A stretch of 50,591 nt of DNA. It comes from DATJHM01 sp035493895 (GTDB lineage Bacteria > Chloroflexota > Ktedonobacteria > Ktedonobacterales > Ktedonobacteraceae). The DNA lies in the NCBI GenBank assembly GCA_035493895.1, contig DATJHM010000311.1, forward strand, positions 1-50,591, in the 5' to 3' direction. A program made the translations under genes and the position numbers. Below, in pieces: positions 8,801-17,117 of the stretch; position 1 is the stretch's first letter; each line of letters opens with the position of its first letter. The notes beneath the pieces were generated by a model. That model ran no database searches, was not told where the DNA came from, and was given only the letters and a program-made list of their open reading frames with translations.

Positions 8801-10181
8801 CGAGCAGAATCCGCATCCGGTCCAGTGTATTGCGAGTCCCTCCGCGCTCAGCTTCACGAGCGTTTTCCAGCAGGGACAGATCAATGCGCAGAAAATTATC
8901 GTGAAGAACTGTGATCCCGACGATAGTTGGACACTGACGGATACGAGCGATGGAGCGCTCTACATTTCGGATTATAGTGGGACGTTAGACCAGCATGGGC
9001 AACAAATATTGATAGTGAAACCCTATTCTTCCGAAAGTGTCGGCGAATTTCACTATAGTTTCACTCTGACGACTGGCGGTGGTCAAACAATTACCGTTCC
9101 GATCAACGTCAAACTTACCAGCCCTGCTAATTCTACCTGTATTAAAGCAAACGGGAATATGCCGTCCTTCAAAGTGACACGTGGAGAGAAGGAAGTAGTA
9201 AATCTGGGGTATATCAATTGTGGTGCGTTAGAGGGCACCATCAAAGTGACCAAAGTAGCGAGCCAGACGGATAACAGCTGGTTAACGGTGACACCAGGGG
9301 CAAATAGTGTCATTGATGGCTCGAGCAGTTACCCGACGGGATATGGTCCCAATGTGGTATTCAGTATGGATAGCAGCAATCTTGAGGCGCGGGAATATGA
9401 TGGCGTTGTGCAGGCTTCCATTGAAACGGCGCAGAAGGTCAGTACGTTCTCTATGCCAGTGAAATTTACTGTCGTTGATCCACCATCTCCACCTGCGAAT
9501 CCCAGCACGCCGGTCCCGCCAACGGCCACACCGACACCGGCTATCGTTGATACGCCTGTGCCTACTGATACTCCGACTCCAGTGCCGACTGATACGCCTG
9601 TGCCTACGAATACTCCTACGCCTACACCTACGGAGGCTCCTACGCCGGTTAGTACGCTTACGCCCACTCCTACGGATACGCCGACCCCTACGCCGGTTAG
9701 TACGCTTACGCCCACTCCTACGGATACGCCCACTCCTGTGTTAGCTAATACACCTACGCCGACTCCTACATCTGTGCCGACTCCTACGCCCACGACGCCT
9801 GCGCCCACTCCTACTCCTACGCCCGCGCCGATCCCTGCGCCTGCGCCCACTCCTACTCCTACTCCTACGCCGATCCCTACGCCCACTCCTACTCCTACTC
9901 CTGTACCAACTCCTACGCCCACGCCGACTCCTACACCCACGCCTGCACCGACTCCTACTCCTACCCCTATACCGACTCCTACGCCCAAGCCCACTCCTAC
10001 GCCCACACCTGCGCCGATAGATACCCCGACGCCCACGCCTGAGTGCACGCCAACGGTGGTAGAAGGGACGCCGACGCCTGGGTGTACACCAACGCCGGTA
10101 GAGACTCCGACGTTGGCTGGAGGGCCTGCTCAGCAAATAGTGCTCGCACAGGATCAGGCATATCTTCGGAAGCGCATATAG
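5808..10181 (+). CDS. Zinc-ribbon, single-TM surface protein with eight BACON-like repeats and Thr-Pro tail
   Basis: A 1457-residue protein anchored in the membrane with a large outer part. An N-terminal zinc ribbon carries C6xxC9 and C20xxC23. Three ETYIHQP-type repeats follow (about 43-64), then a Pro/Gln-rich linker and one membrane segment (about 174-198). Eight repeats of about 100 residues run from about 327 to 1222. Seven have an N-terminal Cys, an NC(G) motif, a W(L)xI/L strand and a GxY turn. They resemble BACON/immunoglobulin-like modules, and the paired cysteines suggest one disulfide each. Residues about 1224-1434 are a (Thr-Pro)n wall-spanning or spacer tail. The start is GTG 5808 with AAGGAG four bases before it; ATG 5817 (MRCEFCGH) is an alternative with the same site 13 bases away. 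The ligand is unknown. It is probably an adhesion or carbohydrate-binding surface protein, which is an inference from the modules. Confidence 0.8.
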   Translation: MIPMRCEFCGHDLPTHAIFCGKCGKKQTDDEQLSLEETYIHQPDEDTYIHQPVEETYVHQPVAQFPEQQQDSEDEDYPLMPLPPSGSSSGQAPMYPGAVTLNTAPMGPAPQIPQPQVLQRVGMIQQASKQFVQPTEPIQTYQAIPAHNPVINSPVYRGATQAVQPPAPKPAIQSSCLVVFLGIFIAAGIFLTIFFWPHPATQQHSIDAHLVSPPFIGSNTMLYGEYFTPDEVLIISVDQSFNAVAQGVNQQTMMNLAGLNTSRTPQDQTNEGFRLTVGKNGIFTTPIWVNNDWTAGSQHKIFIYDQQFKLLKTIAFNATQRTFQASLQGCATNAITIGPILEGATKPATTSVALCTTGSGQVTWSAQANAPWLTLPQNGQIQAPARGSLLLQASAKGLQPGSYKTTLNLSSKESKVTVTLDVYFSVLKKGTNPKPSPAPVTSHAGTIPEVQPQISCLSVNQNTLSFSALERQKNMLYHPLLLSNCGDTGTWSGAVKMDNGQSWLQIGTAPSVLAPGDNKEIAINVSSANLTQGNYKGHIQFWMGKQSRQIDVTFTVYKQPQTSCLNVSPQSLFLRGVSGQNSVDARVFLANCGAAGRWAESVQTNDYTDWLTIATGKHTLKEGELQPIDLNASALQLWPGVYTARITLSEGTSTVQINVTFMVEAPCFSVSSRPLFFHTREGGDSPTAQSIWIENCGTRGAWYASAITNNGADWLHIDQSHGLLKAGGVQQIAVSVSNDHVKGGIYTGQILIATGPTLSVIPVTFFVQPPHPSNDCIRVDESELDFTVTQGQGESDAQTLTIGNCGSKGRWNASVGNDASWLHLSSTGNFLQSQQENTIQITTSGAKLKKGTYETNVRFTRGTSSYTVIVHLTVQPPAIVTCIRADMPSISLTGYLNAQGLVLKNQVKPQVQIDNCGDAGDWHIQIAQSDDPTGWLHLGKSEGALDKQRGDTIPFSVSGRGLAPGCSYTVTLIATITTANGAQDSTQITVTLNIMSPPEQNPHPVQCIASPSALSFTSVFQQGQINAQKIIVKNCDPDDSWTLTDTSDGALYISDYSGTLDQHGQQILIVKPYSSESVGEFHYSFTLTTGGGQTITVPINVKLTSPANSTCIKANGNMPSFKVTRGEKEVVNLGYINCGALEGTIKVTKVASQTDNSWLTVTPGANSVIDGSSSYPTGYGPNVVFSMDSSNLEAREYDGVVQASIETAQKVSTFSMPVKFTVVDPPSPPANPSTPVPPTATPTPAIVDTPVPTDTPTPVPTDTPVPTNTPTPTPTEAPTPVSTLTPTPTDTPTPTPVSTLTPTPTDTPTPVLANTPTPTPTSVPTPTPTTPAPTPTPTPAPIPAPAPTPTPTPTPIPTPTPTPTPVPTPTPTPTPTPTPAPTPTPTPIPTPTPKPTPTPTPAPIDTPTPTPECTPTVVEGTPTPGCTPTPVETPTLAGGPAQQIVLAQDQAYLRKRI
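9510..10060 (+). repeat. Low-complexity minisatellite encoding the Thr-Pro tail
   Basis: An array of CCNACN/CCTACG-type hexanucleotides encodes alternating Thr-Pro. It includes a 44-bp segment repeated exactly at 9639-9682 and 9687-9730 (48-bp period), a sign of recent slippage or unequal exchange. The complementary strand is open for 239 codons of Gly-Val only because of this composition. Confidence 0.85.
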
Positions 10182-10412
10182 GCAGAGATAAGCTCTGCTT
10201 ATGTGCGTTAAGAAGAGTAGTGCTCTGTCAAAGTTCATGGCGTCTTTGCTGAAAACTCGCTCGAAAAGGACCTATGAGGGCAAGACGGTCGGGGGTCTTT
10301 CAACAGTAGGTTTTTGTGGAAGAGGGAAATGAAAAAGCCAGGTATTCTGAATACGATAGAGAATATCCAGGGGTAATGTAGCAACATTGCCCCAAAACGT
10401 ATGCTAAGATTG

Positions 10413-11651
10413 TTACTTGTTCTCTTCTTTTTCTATCTCTTGCTCGCCTGAAGTATCAGAGCCTTCCAACAGCGGCAACCAGATTTCGAAGCATGAGCCA
10501 TGTCCAACGGTACTGAAGAGACGAACTTCGCCCTTATGTACCTGTGCCACCCACTGTACGATGGCAAGACCGAGCCCACTTCCACTGCTCGTCTCCTCGT
10601 GAGAGTCTTCTTTACCTGTCTGGAGAGGTGAACGTGCCGCATCCACACGGTAAAAACGCTCAAAGAGGTGGTGATGGTGTTCCCTGGCAATCCCCGGTCC
10701 GTTGTCCTCTATCCCTATCCGGCCCCAACTTTTCCCTTCCCTCCTGATAGTGCTCCCCTCGATACGAACGCGGTTGCCAATCCCGGCAGTATATGTGAGC
10801 GCATTGTCGATGAGATTGGTGATCATGGCGGTCAGGAGCACACGATCTCCGCACACACGCAGTTCGGGAAGGACACCAAAAGCGAGTTCGATCGCTCGTT
10901 TGTGGGCCAGTGGCGCCAATCGTTCCACAACCTCAAGGGTGACTTCGCTCACATCAACCTCGGCAGAGGTGCGTATCGCCTGCTCGGTATCGCCTCGCGC
11001 GAGGAGCAAGAGGTCGTTAACCAGACGGGTCATGTGGTTTGTCTCGGCCTCAATGATGGAGAGTTCCTGCCGATACGCTTCGATCCTCTCGAGTGCCTGC
11101 TCATAATTCTCTGGTGGGCTCCCCTGGGACAATGCTCGGCTTGTCGCGACACTGAGAATACTGAGCGGCGTACGCAGCTCATGACTGGCATCGGCAGTAA
11201 ATTGGCGCTGGCGGCTCAAAACAGCTTCTATGCGGTTGAGCATTTCATCGAACGTGTCTGCCAACTCGCCCAATTCATCGCGACGGTTGAGATGGAAGCG
11301 GCGGCTCAGATTCGCCCGGCCAATCTCCTGGGCCGTTTGCGTAATCAGACGAACCGGGCGCATGGCGCTGGTTGCGAGCCAATAGCCACCGGCGGTGATA
11401 AACAGGAGGATCCCCAGCCCCAACTCGAAGAATTGCAAGATCATCAGTGGGAGGTTTGTATGATCGAGCGATGGCAGCATCTTGATGATCGTGCTATAGA
11501 GTAACCCCTCAAAAAACAAGAGTACGGCGATCGTTGTCACGACATACCAGAGTGTCAGCCGGACACGTATACTGCTGAGCACGCAAACCGTCTTTTGCCA
11601 GAGGGTTTGATCGATGCTATCTTGCGGTTTCCTATGACGGGTACTCATCAT
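10413..11651 (-). CDS. Two-component sensor histidine kinase
   Basis: Membrane sensor kinase, 412 aa. Two membrane segments (about 29-57 and 67-95) enclose only a very short outer loop, so sensing is probably intramembrane or via partners. A HAMP linker follows at about 95-148. The HisKA box FTADASHELRTPLS holds the phospho-acceptor H157. The ATPase domain has NLIDNALTY (N box), EDNGPGI (G1) and GSGLGLAI (G2). The start is ATG 11651, with AGGAG five bases upstream inside the end of the regulator gene. The coding regions overlap by 20 bases, which implies translational coupling. Longer upstream reading (to 11780) only overlaps the regulator in another frame. It phosphorylates the adjacent OmpR-type regulator. 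Confidence 0.93.
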   Translation of the reverse strand: MMSTRHRKPQDSIDQTLWQKTVCVLSSIRVRLTLWYVVTTIAVLLFFEGLLYSTIIKMLPSLDHTNLPLMILQFFELGLGILLFITAGGYWLATSAMRPVRLITQTAQEIGRANLSRRFHLNRRDELGELADTFDEMLNRIEAVLSRQRQFTADASHELRTPLSILSVATSRALSQGSPPENYEQALERIEAYRQELSIIEAETNHMTRLVNDLLLLARGDTEQAIRTSAEVDVSEVTLEVVERLAPLAHKRAIELAFGVLPELRVCGDRVLLTAMITNLIDNALTYTAGIGNRVRIEGSTIRREGKSWGRIGIEDNGPGIAREHHHHLFERFYRVDAARSPLQTGKEDSHEETSSGSGLGLAIVQWVAQVHKGEVRLFSTVGHGSCFEIWLPLLEGSDTSGEQEIEKEENK

Positions 11652-12342
11652 TTGACTCCTCTCTCGCGCATTCTGGTGGACGCAAGCGATAGCCCACACC
11701 ACGCACGGTTTCCAGAAGTTTGATTGGAAAAGGCTCGTCGATTTGGCGGCGCAGACGGCGCATACAAACCTCAACCGCATTCAAGGTGCCGGTGAACTCG
11801 TAATTCCAGATATGGTTCGCAATCATCTCGCGGGTCAGGATCTGGTTGGGGTGGCGTATCAAATATTCGAGCAACGTAAAGAGCCGTGGAGTGAGTTCGA
11901 TACGTTGCCCTGCCCGCTCGACCAGGTGTTTCGCGGGATCAACGCTTAGATCACCAACGTGCAGCACCGCGCTCTTCTCCTCGCCATTGCGGCGTAATAA
12001 GGCGCGCAAGCGAGCGAGGAGTTCGCTGAGGGCAAAAGGCTTGACCAAATAATCATCAGCCCCACTATCCAGACCTCGCACACGATCTGGCACTGTATCG
12101 CGCGCAGTTAACAGGAGAATCGGGGTGTTGAGATGCTGGCGTCGTATCTCTCGACACACCTCCAGCCCATCTTTCCTTGGAAGCAAAATATCGAGAATGA
12201 GCACATCATAGGGAGTAGACTCGGCCAGAATCTGTCCTTCCACACCATTAAACGCAGTATCGACGGCATAGCCTTCGTAGACTAAACTCATCTTGAGTTC
12301 GTGGCTCAAACGCCGATTGTCCTCGACCAGGAGAATGCGCAT
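11632..12342 (-). CDS. OmpR/PhoB-family response regulator
   Basis: DNA-binding response regulator, 236 aa. The receiver domain spans about 1-115, with acidic D8, phospho-acceptor D51 (LILDILLPRKDG), a LTARD segment and K101 (YLVKPFA). A winged-helix Trans_reg_C domain follows (about 130-228, ending RGVGYRLRPP). The start MRILLVEDN is the canonical family N-terminus. The open frame upstream to 12615 is antisense to the divergent membrane gene and is not used. It is first in an operon with the sensor kinase. The spacer ahead of it contains four CTGACAA half-sites that are good candidates for its own binding site. Confidence 0.95.
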   Translation of the reverse strand: MRILLVEDNRRLSHELKMSLVYEGYAVDTAFNGVEGQILAESTPYDVLILDILLPRKDGLEVCREIRRQHLNTPILLLTARDTVPDRVRGLDSGADDYLVKPFALSELLARLRALLRRNGEEKSAVLHVGDLSVDPAKHLVERAGQRIELTPRLFTLLEYLIRHPNQILTREMIANHIWNYEFTGTLNAVEVCMRRLRRQIDEPFPIKLLETVRGVGYRLRPPECAREESNDEYPS

Positions 12343-12391
12343 AACTAATTTCCCTTTCCTTTCTTTCTCCTCTCTATTATCGCCTAAAAAT

Positions 12392-12440
12392 CTGACAATT
12401 TGCTGACAAGAAGAGGGCGGAGATGTCAGCGTCTTGTCAG
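12392..12440. promoter_or_regulatory. Putative response-regulator operator (two facing pairs of CTGACAA half-sites)
   Basis: CTGACAA occurs at 12392-12398 and 12403-12409, an 11-bp period on the plus strand. The reverse complement occurs at 12424-12429 (TGTCAG) and 12434-12440 (TTGTCAG), again about one helical turn apart. Direct half-sites one turn apart are the usual target of OmpR-family dimers. The site lies between the divergent regulator and membrane-protein genes and touches the ribosome site of the latter. Confidence 0.55.
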
Positions 12441-12451
12441 GAGAAACGAGT

Positions 12452-13849
12452 ATGCTCTTCCTGAACAAGAGCGATGAGCTCATGTACAACAAGAAGAAGG
12501 AGAGAGATGAATTGCGTACGACATTCTTCCACAAATTACTCCACAATCCAACGGTGTTACTGGCTCCAGTAATCATCGTGGTGATACTGCTCACGCCGCT
12601 TGCCGGGCATTTCAACCCAGTTGCGATCTGGAACGACCGGAGTTATGATGTTCTGAGCCTTCTGACACTTTTGGGGCCGTTCGTAGCAGCAGTTGGGGCA
12701 TGGGAAGGAGCGCGTCTGCGCCGCTTGCGTAAGCGTAACGGAGATGAGAATACCGTATGGGTCAGGCAAGTCACCAATTGGGCGAAAACCGTTGTTTGGG
12801 GTTTGCTGTTCTACCTGATCATTTGGGCTAGTGAGTTTGTGATTACTGCCACCCAGGCGACATGGGGAAGCCCATTGCTCGGACCGCCGCTTGTTGGTAC
12901 CGTGGCAATTCTGTCACTGTCTGCGCTCGGCTTTGCCATCGGTGATCTCTGGTCAAGCCGTTTTGTTGCCCCTCTTGTTGGGGTTGGCCTGCTCGCAGCG
13001 GAAATCTGGTTATCCTCGCTCGCTACTATGAGAAACCCTATCGGTTACGTTACTCCCAATTTTGCGACTGGCCTTTCCGTTTCTGTCTGGTATGGAGTGC
13101 GTTCTGACCTGATCATCATCCAATTGACTTTTCTGTCCGGGGTGCTGGCAGTTGCCCTGGCAAGTTTAGCGATCAGGAGATATAGAGTCAGCAAAAAGGT
13201 CTATCCCAGCATATTGACAGTATGCGGCATAGTCTTTATACTAGCCAGCTTTGCTGGAGCTATGAGCAGTAGCGCTGACATTCATGGTATTCGTGTTCCA
13301 CTGTTATATAATGCTGCAACTGATCGCCCCATTCCATACACCCCAGTGTGCAGTCGGGCCGCATTACCCGTTTGCGTTCATCCCGCTTACAGCGCGGAGT
13401 TGTCCCAACTTTCAGCGTTGATAAACCGTTTTGCGGTTCCTCTCATCGGAATACCTGGTGCTCCAGTTCAAGCTGATCAACTTCCGACGAATGGATTTCA
13501 TATCGCTGGAAATGTGCTTGTCGTGCAGCCTTTTGCCGCACACGCATCCGATTGGGCCAATCCCAATGAGCCATTCATGCGAATGCTCTTTTCACAGATC
13601 GCTCTTGGGCTGGTAAGCACGTCCGGGCGGCTAACAGTTTCTCCCGGTGGCAAGTATCGTAGTTATACGACAACACAGCAGGCAATTGCCCTGTACCTGC
13701 TCCAGCAAGCGAATATGGGCGTAGATTCTAACATCTTGCAGGTATCAAACCAGGCCCGCACGTTCGAGCAAAGCTTTGCAATGCAACCATTGGGCACAAG
13801 GCATGCATGGCTGGTTCTGCATTATGCATCTCTTGTGCAGGGTTGCTAA
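12452..13849 (+). CDS. Multi-pass membrane protein, divergent from the two-component pair
   Basis: Integral membrane protein of 465 aa, family not securely recognised. There are about six hydrophobic segments in the first 270 residues (for example VLLAPVIIVVILLTPLAG and IVFILASFAGAMSS). An extracytoplasmic domain with a PVCSRAALPVCVHPAY Cys-pair motif then runs to the C-terminus. This layout resembles permease-like proteins accompanying ABC-2 systems in actinobacteria, but no ATPase gene is adjacent. ATG 12452 is chosen because AGGAGA ends eight bases before it; a TTG at 12434 would lie inside the operator. Its divergent placement suggests that the response regulator controls it. Confidence 0.7.
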   Translation: MLFLNKSDELMYNKKKERDELRTTFFHKLLHNPTVLLAPVIIVVILLTPLAGHFNPVAIWNDRSYDVLSLLTLLGPFVAAVGAWEGARLRRLRKRNGDENTVWVRQVTNWAKTVVWGLLFYLIIWASEFVITATQATWGSPLLGPPLVGTVAILSLSALGFAIGDLWSSRFVAPLVGVGLLAAEIWLSSLATMRNPIGYVTPNFATGLSVSVWYGVRSDLIIIQLTFLSGVLAVALASLAIRRYRVSKKVYPSILTVCGIVFILASFAGAMSSSADIHGIRVPLLYNAATDRPIPYTPVCSRAALPVCVHPAYSAELSQLSALINRFAVPLIGIPGAPVQADQLPTNGFHIAGNVLVVQPFAAHASDWANPNEPFMRMLFSQIALGLVSTSGRLTVSPGGKYRSYTTTQQAIALYLLQQANMGVDSNILQVSNQARTFEQSFAMQPLGTRHAWLVLHYASLVQGC

Positions 13850-13925
13850 GGCCCATCGTTTTCATTGGGAGTAATGGGACAAGGAATCTCAAAGGCTCTC
13901 AAGTACGGTTGAAAGCGGGGGAGAT

Positions 13926-13948
13926 GGACGCCATTCGACATGGCGTCC
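13926..13948 (+). repeat. Dispersed hairpin repeat, short copy 2
   Basis: GGACGCCAT (13926-13934) and ATGGCGTCC (13940-13948) form a perfect 9-bp stem with a 5-base loop. It lies in the 217-base spacer before the DUF2207 gene. It shares the stem and the following CCTAC with the 42-bp repeats at 5367 and 29741 but lacks their inner loop. Confidence 0.65.
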
Positions 13949-14066
13949 TCCCTACCGGGCGGTCAAAAATGATGCGAATTGACATATATCTCGATATTCA
14001 TCCTGGAGAAAGCTCAGGCTCTATCGTTTCTTTATTAGCAAGCACCTTTTTATCGAGAAAAGCCTG

Positions 14067-15836
14067 ATGGGGGAAATAGTTCGCATGATGCGCATAATTC
14101 GTCACAGCACCATAGCAGGGGTGGCACTTTTTCTACTTCTTTCGTTCTTCTCTACTGGTCATGTCCAGGCCAGTGCACACGATAAAACATATAGTGCAAC
14201 CAGGTTTGATGTCACAGCACACATTCAAACAAATAATACAATGCAAGTGACTGAGACAGAGGTATTTCACTTTAGTGGGGGCACATTTTCTTCTGTGGTA
14301 CGCAACCTGCCCACTGACAATACCGATGACGTCACCGTGCTTGAGGCTGGCATGGATGGGCAGAGCATGAGTGAAGGAACAACGACGGGCCACTATGAAA
14401 TCAAGTCCGGTAATCCTATCATGATCACCTGGCATTTTCAGGCGGCAGCGGAATCTACACATACGTTCACACTGACCTACCAGATGCAAGGGATTGTCCA
14501 GAAACAGGCTCAGGAAGATCTGATTGACTGGAAACCGCTCCCTACGGAACATCCCTATACAATCACGTCCTCGACGATTACCATCGATTATCCCAGTACA
14601 GCCTCATTGCGGAGTACACCTGAAATCGACCAGGGAGAGGCGGCTATCTCTCAGGCTCCTGGAGAAGTCATCTATAAAGCGAGCGATATCGAGGACGATG
14701 CCGGTATCGAGCTTGGTCTGCGTTTTCAGCCGGGTCTGGCTGCCAGCGCGCCACAATGGCAACTGGCGGCCGCCCGCAACAAAGCCATGTTGCCATTTGC
14801 GCTTCCGATTGGCCTGATCATTGCGCTTATAGGCTCGTTTCTTGTCGTACGACGTTACCGGGGCTTTCGCCGCTCCACGCCCAGTATGTTGCAACTTACC
14901 GCGCTGGGGTTTGTAGCGCCACCCACGAATCTGCCCCCGGCCATCGCGGGCGTTCTGGCAACGACCAATGATGGCGGAGCAAGCTGGAATCAGGCACTGG
15001 CGACCATCTTCAGTTTGATGGATCGTGGTGTAATCGCGATTGCGCCCCCATCGGCTGGGGGATGGCTACTCGGGAGCACTGATTTCAATCTCGTGCTCCT
15101 CAATGCACCTCCCGACCTCTTGCCCCACGAAGCCGTGTTGATCGGCATGCTCTTCCAGCGGTCAGGGAATATTGCGCCACTGGTAGGTATCACCCAGGCG
15201 GGAAAGGCCTATCAAAGCAGATCGAGACTGTTCAATGATGCCCTGCGCACTGAGCTGATCACAATGGGAATTTTCGACGCGCACCGTCAGAGCGTCCGCC
15301 AGCGCCTTGGTATTAGCACCGTAATTGTCTTCGTGCTGGCAATTCTATTCACCATCCTGATGCCACTGATTGGATACTGGTCGCTTATCTTTATCCCATT
15401 AGCGTTTGTGATTACCAGCATCACGGCTTTTATTGTCCAACAGTCAATCTCGACCTATAGCGAAGAAGCGTATCAACTCACGCTTCCCTGGCGCTCTTTT
15501 GCAGCGTTCCTGAACCTGCTCTGCAAAGGTCAGGGAACGCTCGGAGCAGAGAACTTCGCAACGTATATGGCCTATGCCACCGCTTTCGGACAGCTTGCAG
15601 ACTGGGCAAGGACGCTGCAAAGCTATGGCATTATCGCGCTACCGCACTGGTTCAGAGAGCTTGTCACCGCTGGATACATTCATGACCATCATGGGGCGAT
15701 GAATGAGTTCAGGAGGATGTCAGAGGTTTCGCGCAGGGCTGGCGAAAGTAGTAGCAGCAGCAATAGTGGCAGCGGGGACAGCAGTATGAGCGGCAGTAGC
15801 GGCGCCGCTGGAGGTGGCTCAAGCAGCGCCAGTTAA
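14067..15836 (+). CDS. DUF2207 membrane protein
   Basis: Predicted membrane protein of 589 aa with a signal-like hydrophobic N-terminus (about 11-33). An extracytoplasmic beta-rich DUF2207 domain follows (about 40-240, starting YSATRFDVTAHIQTNNTMQVTET). Next come a membrane segment (about 245-265), a cytoplasmic domain, a hydrophobic hairpin (about 415-465), and a Ser/Gly-rich low-complexity end typical of this family. Function is unknown in general. The start could be ATG 14067 or ATG 14085/14088, the latter with a GGGGGA run upstream. It follows the previous membrane protein on the same strand after 217 bases. Confidence 0.85.
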   Translation: MGEIVRMMRIIRHSTIAGVALFLLLSFFSTGHVQASAHDKTYSATRFDVTAHIQTNNTMQVTETEVFHFSGGTFSSVVRNLPTDNTDDVTVLEAGMDGQSMSEGTTTGHYEIKSGNPIMITWHFQAAAESTHTFTLTYQMQGIVQKQAQEDLIDWKPLPTEHPYTITSSTITIDYPSTASLRSTPEIDQGEAAISQAPGEVIYKASDIEDDAGIELGLRFQPGLAASAPQWQLAAARNKAMLPFALPIGLIIALIGSFLVVRRYRGFRRSTPSMLQLTALGFVAPPTNLPPAIAGVLATTNDGGASWNQALATIFSLMDRGVIAIAPPSAGGWLLGSTDFNLVLLNAPPDLLPHEAVLIGMLFQRSGNIAPLVGITQAGKAYQSRSRLFNDALRTELITMGIFDAHRQSVRQRLGISTVIVFVLAILFTILMPLIGYWSLIFIPLAFVITSITAFIVQQSISTYSEEAYQLTLPWRSFAAFLNLLCKGQGTLGAENFATYMAYATAFGQLADWARTLQSYGIIALPHWFRELVTAGYIHDHHGAMNEFRRMSEVSRRAGESSSSSNSGSGDSSMSGSSGAAGGGSSSAS

Positions 15837-15893
15837 CATACAACAGGCTTCACCAGATTGAAGTTACGTTACTTGTGCAGGGAAAAATAGTGT

Positions 15894-16733
15894 TCATGAG
15901 CGCAAAAAAGCGTTGACCGCCTGCATAAACGCAGCGAACTTGTTGCGGTGCATATTATGCGTCGCGCCGTCAATCTGGACCGCCTGGCTATGCGAGGGGA
16001 GATAGCCTCGCGCCTCATCCCAGGTTGCGCCAGGAAGCGTTGTACCTAGATCGGGATCGGCCCGGAGCAAGAGCGTTGGTGCCGGGAGTTGGGCCAGGAG
16101 AGGCAACAGATTGCCCAGCTGGCCTACCTCCCGAAACACACTGATAATCGCCTCGGGGCTCATCTTATTCACGGCCTCCAGCTTCCCTTCGATATCTTCT
16201 TCGGACCAGCCGGGATTGTTCGCGATCAGTTCGCGCCGCACATCAGCAAGCGGACGACCAGCATCTTTTCGATGGGAGACAGTCGCCTTCTCCGGATCGT
16301 CAGAATCAAAAGTGCGCGCAGGATCTTCAAGAATAATTTTCGCAAAGTTCGGAACCGGCTTCTCCGAACCAACGCCACTGGCTAACATCATCGCCGTAGC
16401 GCCACCCCAGGAATGACCGATCAGGATGGGATGATCCAGCTCCAGCGCCTCTATGAACGCGGCGGCATCATCAGCCGTCTGACGCAGACCATAGTTTCCG
16501 GCTGGCGGCTTCGGACTATCACCATGGCCACGCATATCCAGTGCATAGACGCGGTAGCGATCGGCCAGAGCAGGCCCTACGCGCACCCAGCTTTTTGCCG
16601 AGCTCGTGATGCCATGCAGCAATACGACGGCGGGACGACCAGCATCCTCTGTCCCCCAGTTGAGATAATGAAAACGACCAGAGGGGAGATCAATCATCTT
16701 TGATTGGACATGTGTCTCAAGGTTATCTGGCAT
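15894..16733 (-). CDS. Alpha/beta-fold hydrolase
   Basis: Soluble hydrolase of 279 aa. The oxyanion strand is VVLLHGITSS. The nucleophile elbow GHSWGG contains S108, the acid is probably in LLLRADPDLG, and the catalytic His is in DGATHNMHR near the C-terminus. The set is a complete Ser-Asp-His triad of the esterase/haloperoxidase-like group. The start ATG has AAAGGAGG at ideal spacing. The substrate cannot be told; the gene is monocistronic and convergent with the DUF2207 gene. Confidence 0.9.
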   Translation of the reverse strand: MPDNLETHVQSKMIDLPSGRFHYLNWGTEDAGRPAVVLLHGITSSAKSWVRVGPALADRYRVYALDMRGHGDSPKPPAGNYGLRQTADDAAAFIEALELDHPILIGHSWGGATAMMLASGVGSEKPVPNFAKIILEDPARTFDSDDPEKATVSHRKDAGRPLADVRRELIANNPGWSEEDIEGKLEAVNKMSPEAIISVFREVGQLGNLLPLLAQLPAPTLLLRADPDLGTTLPGATWDEARGYLPSHSQAVQIDGATHNMHRNKFAAFMQAVNAFLRS

Positions 16734-17117
16734 ATTTTTCCTCCTTTACGCTTGTACATCATCATATCACACGCATAACTGCATTCGGGCGAGCGTGAGG
16801 CAGAACCTCGCTCTGTCTACATAGTCCCCCTTGCATATCATCCTTATTTTACACCTGATGCTCATTCACGTGTCCCCAGAGACGTCTATATGAAAGCGCC
16901 GGATTTCATCGAAAAATTAACATACGCAATTTCTGACAGCAGTATAATGACAAAAGAGCGCAATTCAAAGACAGTAGATTCTTAAAGCAGAACCATTCTA
17001 TGTTTAGAGTTTTTCTACATTTTTTACGACATTGGTGCAAAGACATTAACAGCGTATTCTGTCAAGAACATTTCTAAAGTTTGTGTTTTGTGGAACAAAT
17101 GTGAGGGAGGGGGAGTC
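16734..17117. other. Spacer upstream of the lanthipeptide locus
   Basis: 384 bases between the divergent hydrolase and HlyD-like genes, AT-rich over the last 200. It must hold the promoter for the export genes, but I find no convincing -35/-10 pair and no coding region. Confidence 0.5.

Noticed and set aside
9329..10048. 239-codon minus-strand ORF of Gly-Val repeats
   Set aside because: It is the complement of the Thr-Pro-encoding minisatellite; composition alone keeps it open.
10668..11504. 278-codon plus-strand ORF opposite the histidine kinase
   Set aside because: The kinase on the minus strand has all HisKA/HATPase motifs; the antisense frame has no family features or ribosome site.
13807..14067. 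86-codon ORF between the membrane protein and DUF2207 genes
   Set aside because: It starts inside the previous gene and runs through the hairpin repeat; no family or ribosome site.
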